From the NCBI GenBank assembly GCA_050084515.1, contig CM114273.1, forward strand, positions 13,392,001 through 13,456,000: a stretch of 64,000 nucleotides of DNA. The letters run 5' to 3'. The translations under genes were made by a program, and so were the position numbers. This document shows, in pieces, positions 58,901 through 64,000 of this stretch; position 1 is the stretch's first letter, and each line of letters begins with the position of its first letter. The notes below the pieces were generated by a model, which searched no databases, was not told the origin of the DNA, and saw only the letters and a program-made list of their open reading frames with translations. The stretch is from Blasia pusilla (taxonomy: Eukaryota > Marchantiophyta > Marchantiopsida > Blasiales).

Positions 58901-59902
58901 TATAAAGAGATCATCTCTATGGTCTTATGTAAAGGTGATGAAATTGACGACAAACATGCGAGTTCAAAGTTGGAAGGTCATTTGCATGTTGAACAACAAG
59001 CTTTTGTTGATTAGTTATTAGAGGTGGGAGAGGGTTGTGTACCTTTGCAACCTCATTTGGGAGAAGACTATATAAAATTACCGTCTGAAATGGTTACTAA
59101 GAGTAATAAAATATGAAATCTTATTGATATTATCTATGGAATATCTCCCAACCAATTCCATGAGATTGACTTATTGAGAGATACGGCTATTTTGACACCA
59201 AGGAATAGAAATATTGATGACATTGATGTAGATGTCATGTCTCGATTTCCTCGACAGGTAATTCTAATTTTGCACATTTATTTAAGAATACACCTTGTTT
59301 ATTTACTTTTGGATATGAATAAAATTTATTCCTAGCTAATTCGTTATTATGAATTGATACAGGAACATACATAGCTCAGTGTTGACTCGATTGCGAATGA
59401 GGAGATGAGCCACATATATCCAACTAAATTTTTGAACACGTGCTTATCTTCCGGGCTACCTCCACATTGTTTGCGTTTGAAGATTGGTGCACCAATTACG
59501 CTCTTGCGGAACATGAATGGATCACATGGACAAGAAAATGGGACAAGATTGGTAATTCGTGGATTTACGCAACATTGTATAGATGCAAAAATCATCATCG
59601 TGAAGAATATTGGAGATCGAGTTTTTATTCCACGTATGCCATTGATTGCATCCGATTCCTGTTTGCCATTTGATCTACGTAAGTTTCAATTCCCTATTCG
59701 TCGAGCCTTCACAATGATTATTAACAAATCTCAAGGTCAAACTTTACAAAAGATAGGAATTTACTTGCCCACTTCTGTTTTTTCTCATGGTCAATTGCAT
59801 GTAGCATTATCTAGAATAGGCAAAAAAATTCCATCCACATTATACGGGGAAGCCATGAACTTTCAAATGAGGAAAGTAATATATAAAGAAATACTTTACT
59901 AA
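55903..59902 (+). pseudogene. Helitron replicase/helicase remains lacking the Rep nuclease
   Basis: In order: an N-terminal zinc-associated segment FGMCCDHGRINFPLLKTSLP (~56360-56420); LQEMLHESNPYIKIFRHIAN and RRYNLP-like LDAKRYNLPYASEVAAILP (56653-56910); VKYLYEYVCKGSD (~56950); LAAHLPENQLVYFNALDVLE (~57230-57290); NGIVYPKFKEGAIQLGILKD and GSGSSLRRLFAIIL (57670-57830); Pif1 helicase Walker A as GPGGTRKNFLYN (58350-58390, normally GTGKT) and Walker B IIWDEAPMAH (~58710); C-terminal helicase motifs MIINKSQGQTLQKIGIYLP and LHVALSRIGKK (59720-59830). The Rep (HUH) endonuclease, which should lie between the AAILPRDGSE and the AVKYLYEYVCKG segments, is missing: they are only about 45 bp apart. Stops and frameshifts are frequent. 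Confidence 0.85.
56177..56219. repeat. Perfect 20-bp inverted repeat with a 3-base loop
   Basis: 56177-56196 (CTTCCTAATATCACTTTCTT) is exactly complementary to 56200-56219, with loop TCC. It sits inside the decayed Helitron. Confidence 0.95.
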
Positions 59903-59966
59903 ATAAAAATATTTAAAAAATTCAAACCCATATTTATGCATTGTTTTTATAGCATTCGGGGAAGGA

Positions 59967-60170
59967 GAAGGAATCGCGACCGTCGCGCTCCAGAAAATCA
60001 ACACAGATCGCCAGCGAGGGAGAAAATCGAGAACGTCGCTCTCCACAGGAACAAAGTAGACGGGAAGCGAGCGAGAAAATCGCGAGCGTCGCGCTCCACA
60101 GAAACAAAAGAAACCGGAAGCGCGAGAGAAAATCGCGAACGTCGCGCTTAGAGAAAGAGACAGGAGAACG
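59967..60170. repeat. 53-bp tandem repeat, about four copies, upstream of the seryl-tRNA synthetase
   Basis: GAGAAAATCG(C/A)GA starts at 60020, 60073 and 60126, an exact 53-bp period; a diverged first copy (GAAGGAATCGCGA) starts at 59967. Each unit contains a near-palindromic GCGA(A/C/G)CGTCGCGCT. The array ends about 120 bp before the SerRS start codon and so lies in its promoter or 5' UTR. Confidence 0.9.
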
Positions 60171-60289
60171 GAAGAAGAAGAAATCGCAGACGCTCGCTCT
60201 ACCTCTAGAGCGAGCGTCTATGAAGAGGAAAGAGGTGCGGCGGCATTCAATCAATCAATCCGTCTCGAGGAGCAGGAGGAGGAGGAGCT

Positions 60290-63825
<3,536 letters not shown>

Positions 63826-64000
63826 AATCATAACTAGGTCCTCTTGGCAGTAAAGTCTAGGAATTTCAATGTAACAATAGGCACATGGTCCCCCCTTTCT
63901 AAATATTTTCGGAACGCCACTCATCATGGACATCTTAGTTGATATCTGTTAGAGTCCATACTGATTGATCCACATTCAATTTCTTGCATCATGGTTCTCA

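Larger units (their letters stand above)
51050..59902 (+). mobile_element. Decayed Helitron (approximate limits) interrupted by a copia element
   Basis: Plus-strand Helitron protein remains run from about 51360 to 52109 and resume at 55903 to 59902, with a copia retrotransposon between. The outer ends (5'-TC, 3'-CTRR with hairpin) were not found by eye, so the limits are those of recognisable coding sequence. Several AT-rich gaps flanked by GT and AG look like introns of the original gene. Confidence 0.75.

Noticed and set aside
59936-60151. Arg-rich open frame at 59936-60151 as part of a protein
   Set aside because: It is the 53-bp tandem repeat read in one frame; 53 is not a multiple of three and no homologous product is known.

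Overview
The window is nuclear DNA of a plant: spliceosomal introns, an RNA polymerase III subunit, a eukaryotic translation factor, two organelle-targeted translation genes, and long stretches of decayed transposons (Ty3/gypsy, Ty1/copia, Helitron, PIF/Harbinger, LINE). The species cannot be read from the sequence. Gypsy elements that carry a cytosine methyltransferase (I recall reports from the charophyte Klebsormidium and from dinoflagellates) make a bryophyte or other early-diverging streptophyte more likely than a flowering plant; that is inference.

Four host genes are supported exon by exon. (1) NRPC2, the second-largest subunit of RNA polymerase III, minus strand, 21 coding exons from 9822 down to 103; its last ~500 residues lie beyond the left edge. 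(2) eIF3 subunit C, plus strand, 25966-29900, three coding exons, 975 aa. (3) An organellar ribosomal protein bL34, minus strand, 41295-39719, four small exons, 184 aa; no single long reading frame reveals it. (4) An organellar seryl-tRNA synthetase, plus strand, 60290-63825, ten exons, 570 aa. In all four, splice phases close and the joined protein reads through the family motifs. Together they are housekeeping translation and transcription genes; nothing suggests an operon-like or functional cluster.

Between them lies transposon debris. 10.5-11.1 kb: an imperfect GC-rich duplication. 13.1 kb: a solo LTR. 14 kb: a Helitron helicase scrap. 18.4-24.6 kb: a Myb/SANT-like ORF and a broken Harbinger transposase. 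31 kb: a 69-bp tandem array. 32.0-37.5 kb and 42.7-49.7 kb: two related gypsy-type elements on the minus strand. 41.7-42.7 kb: a LINE reverse-transcriptase tail. 51-59.9 kb: a decayed Helitron with a copia element (52110-55900) inserted in it.

The most notable system is the pair of gypsy-type elements. Both carry gag, an aspartic protease and, directly after it, a cytosine-5 DNA methyltransferase domain with motifs I, IV (PCQ), VI (ENV) and VIII in order, resembling the DNMT3/DRM group. The better-preserved copy also has an integrase with a PHD finger at its C-terminus. The element family therefore seems to have encoded both a DNA-methylation writer and a chromatin reader. Both copies are disabled: element 1 ends inside the methyltransferase, and element 2 has lost the region where reverse transcriptase and RNase H would be expected.
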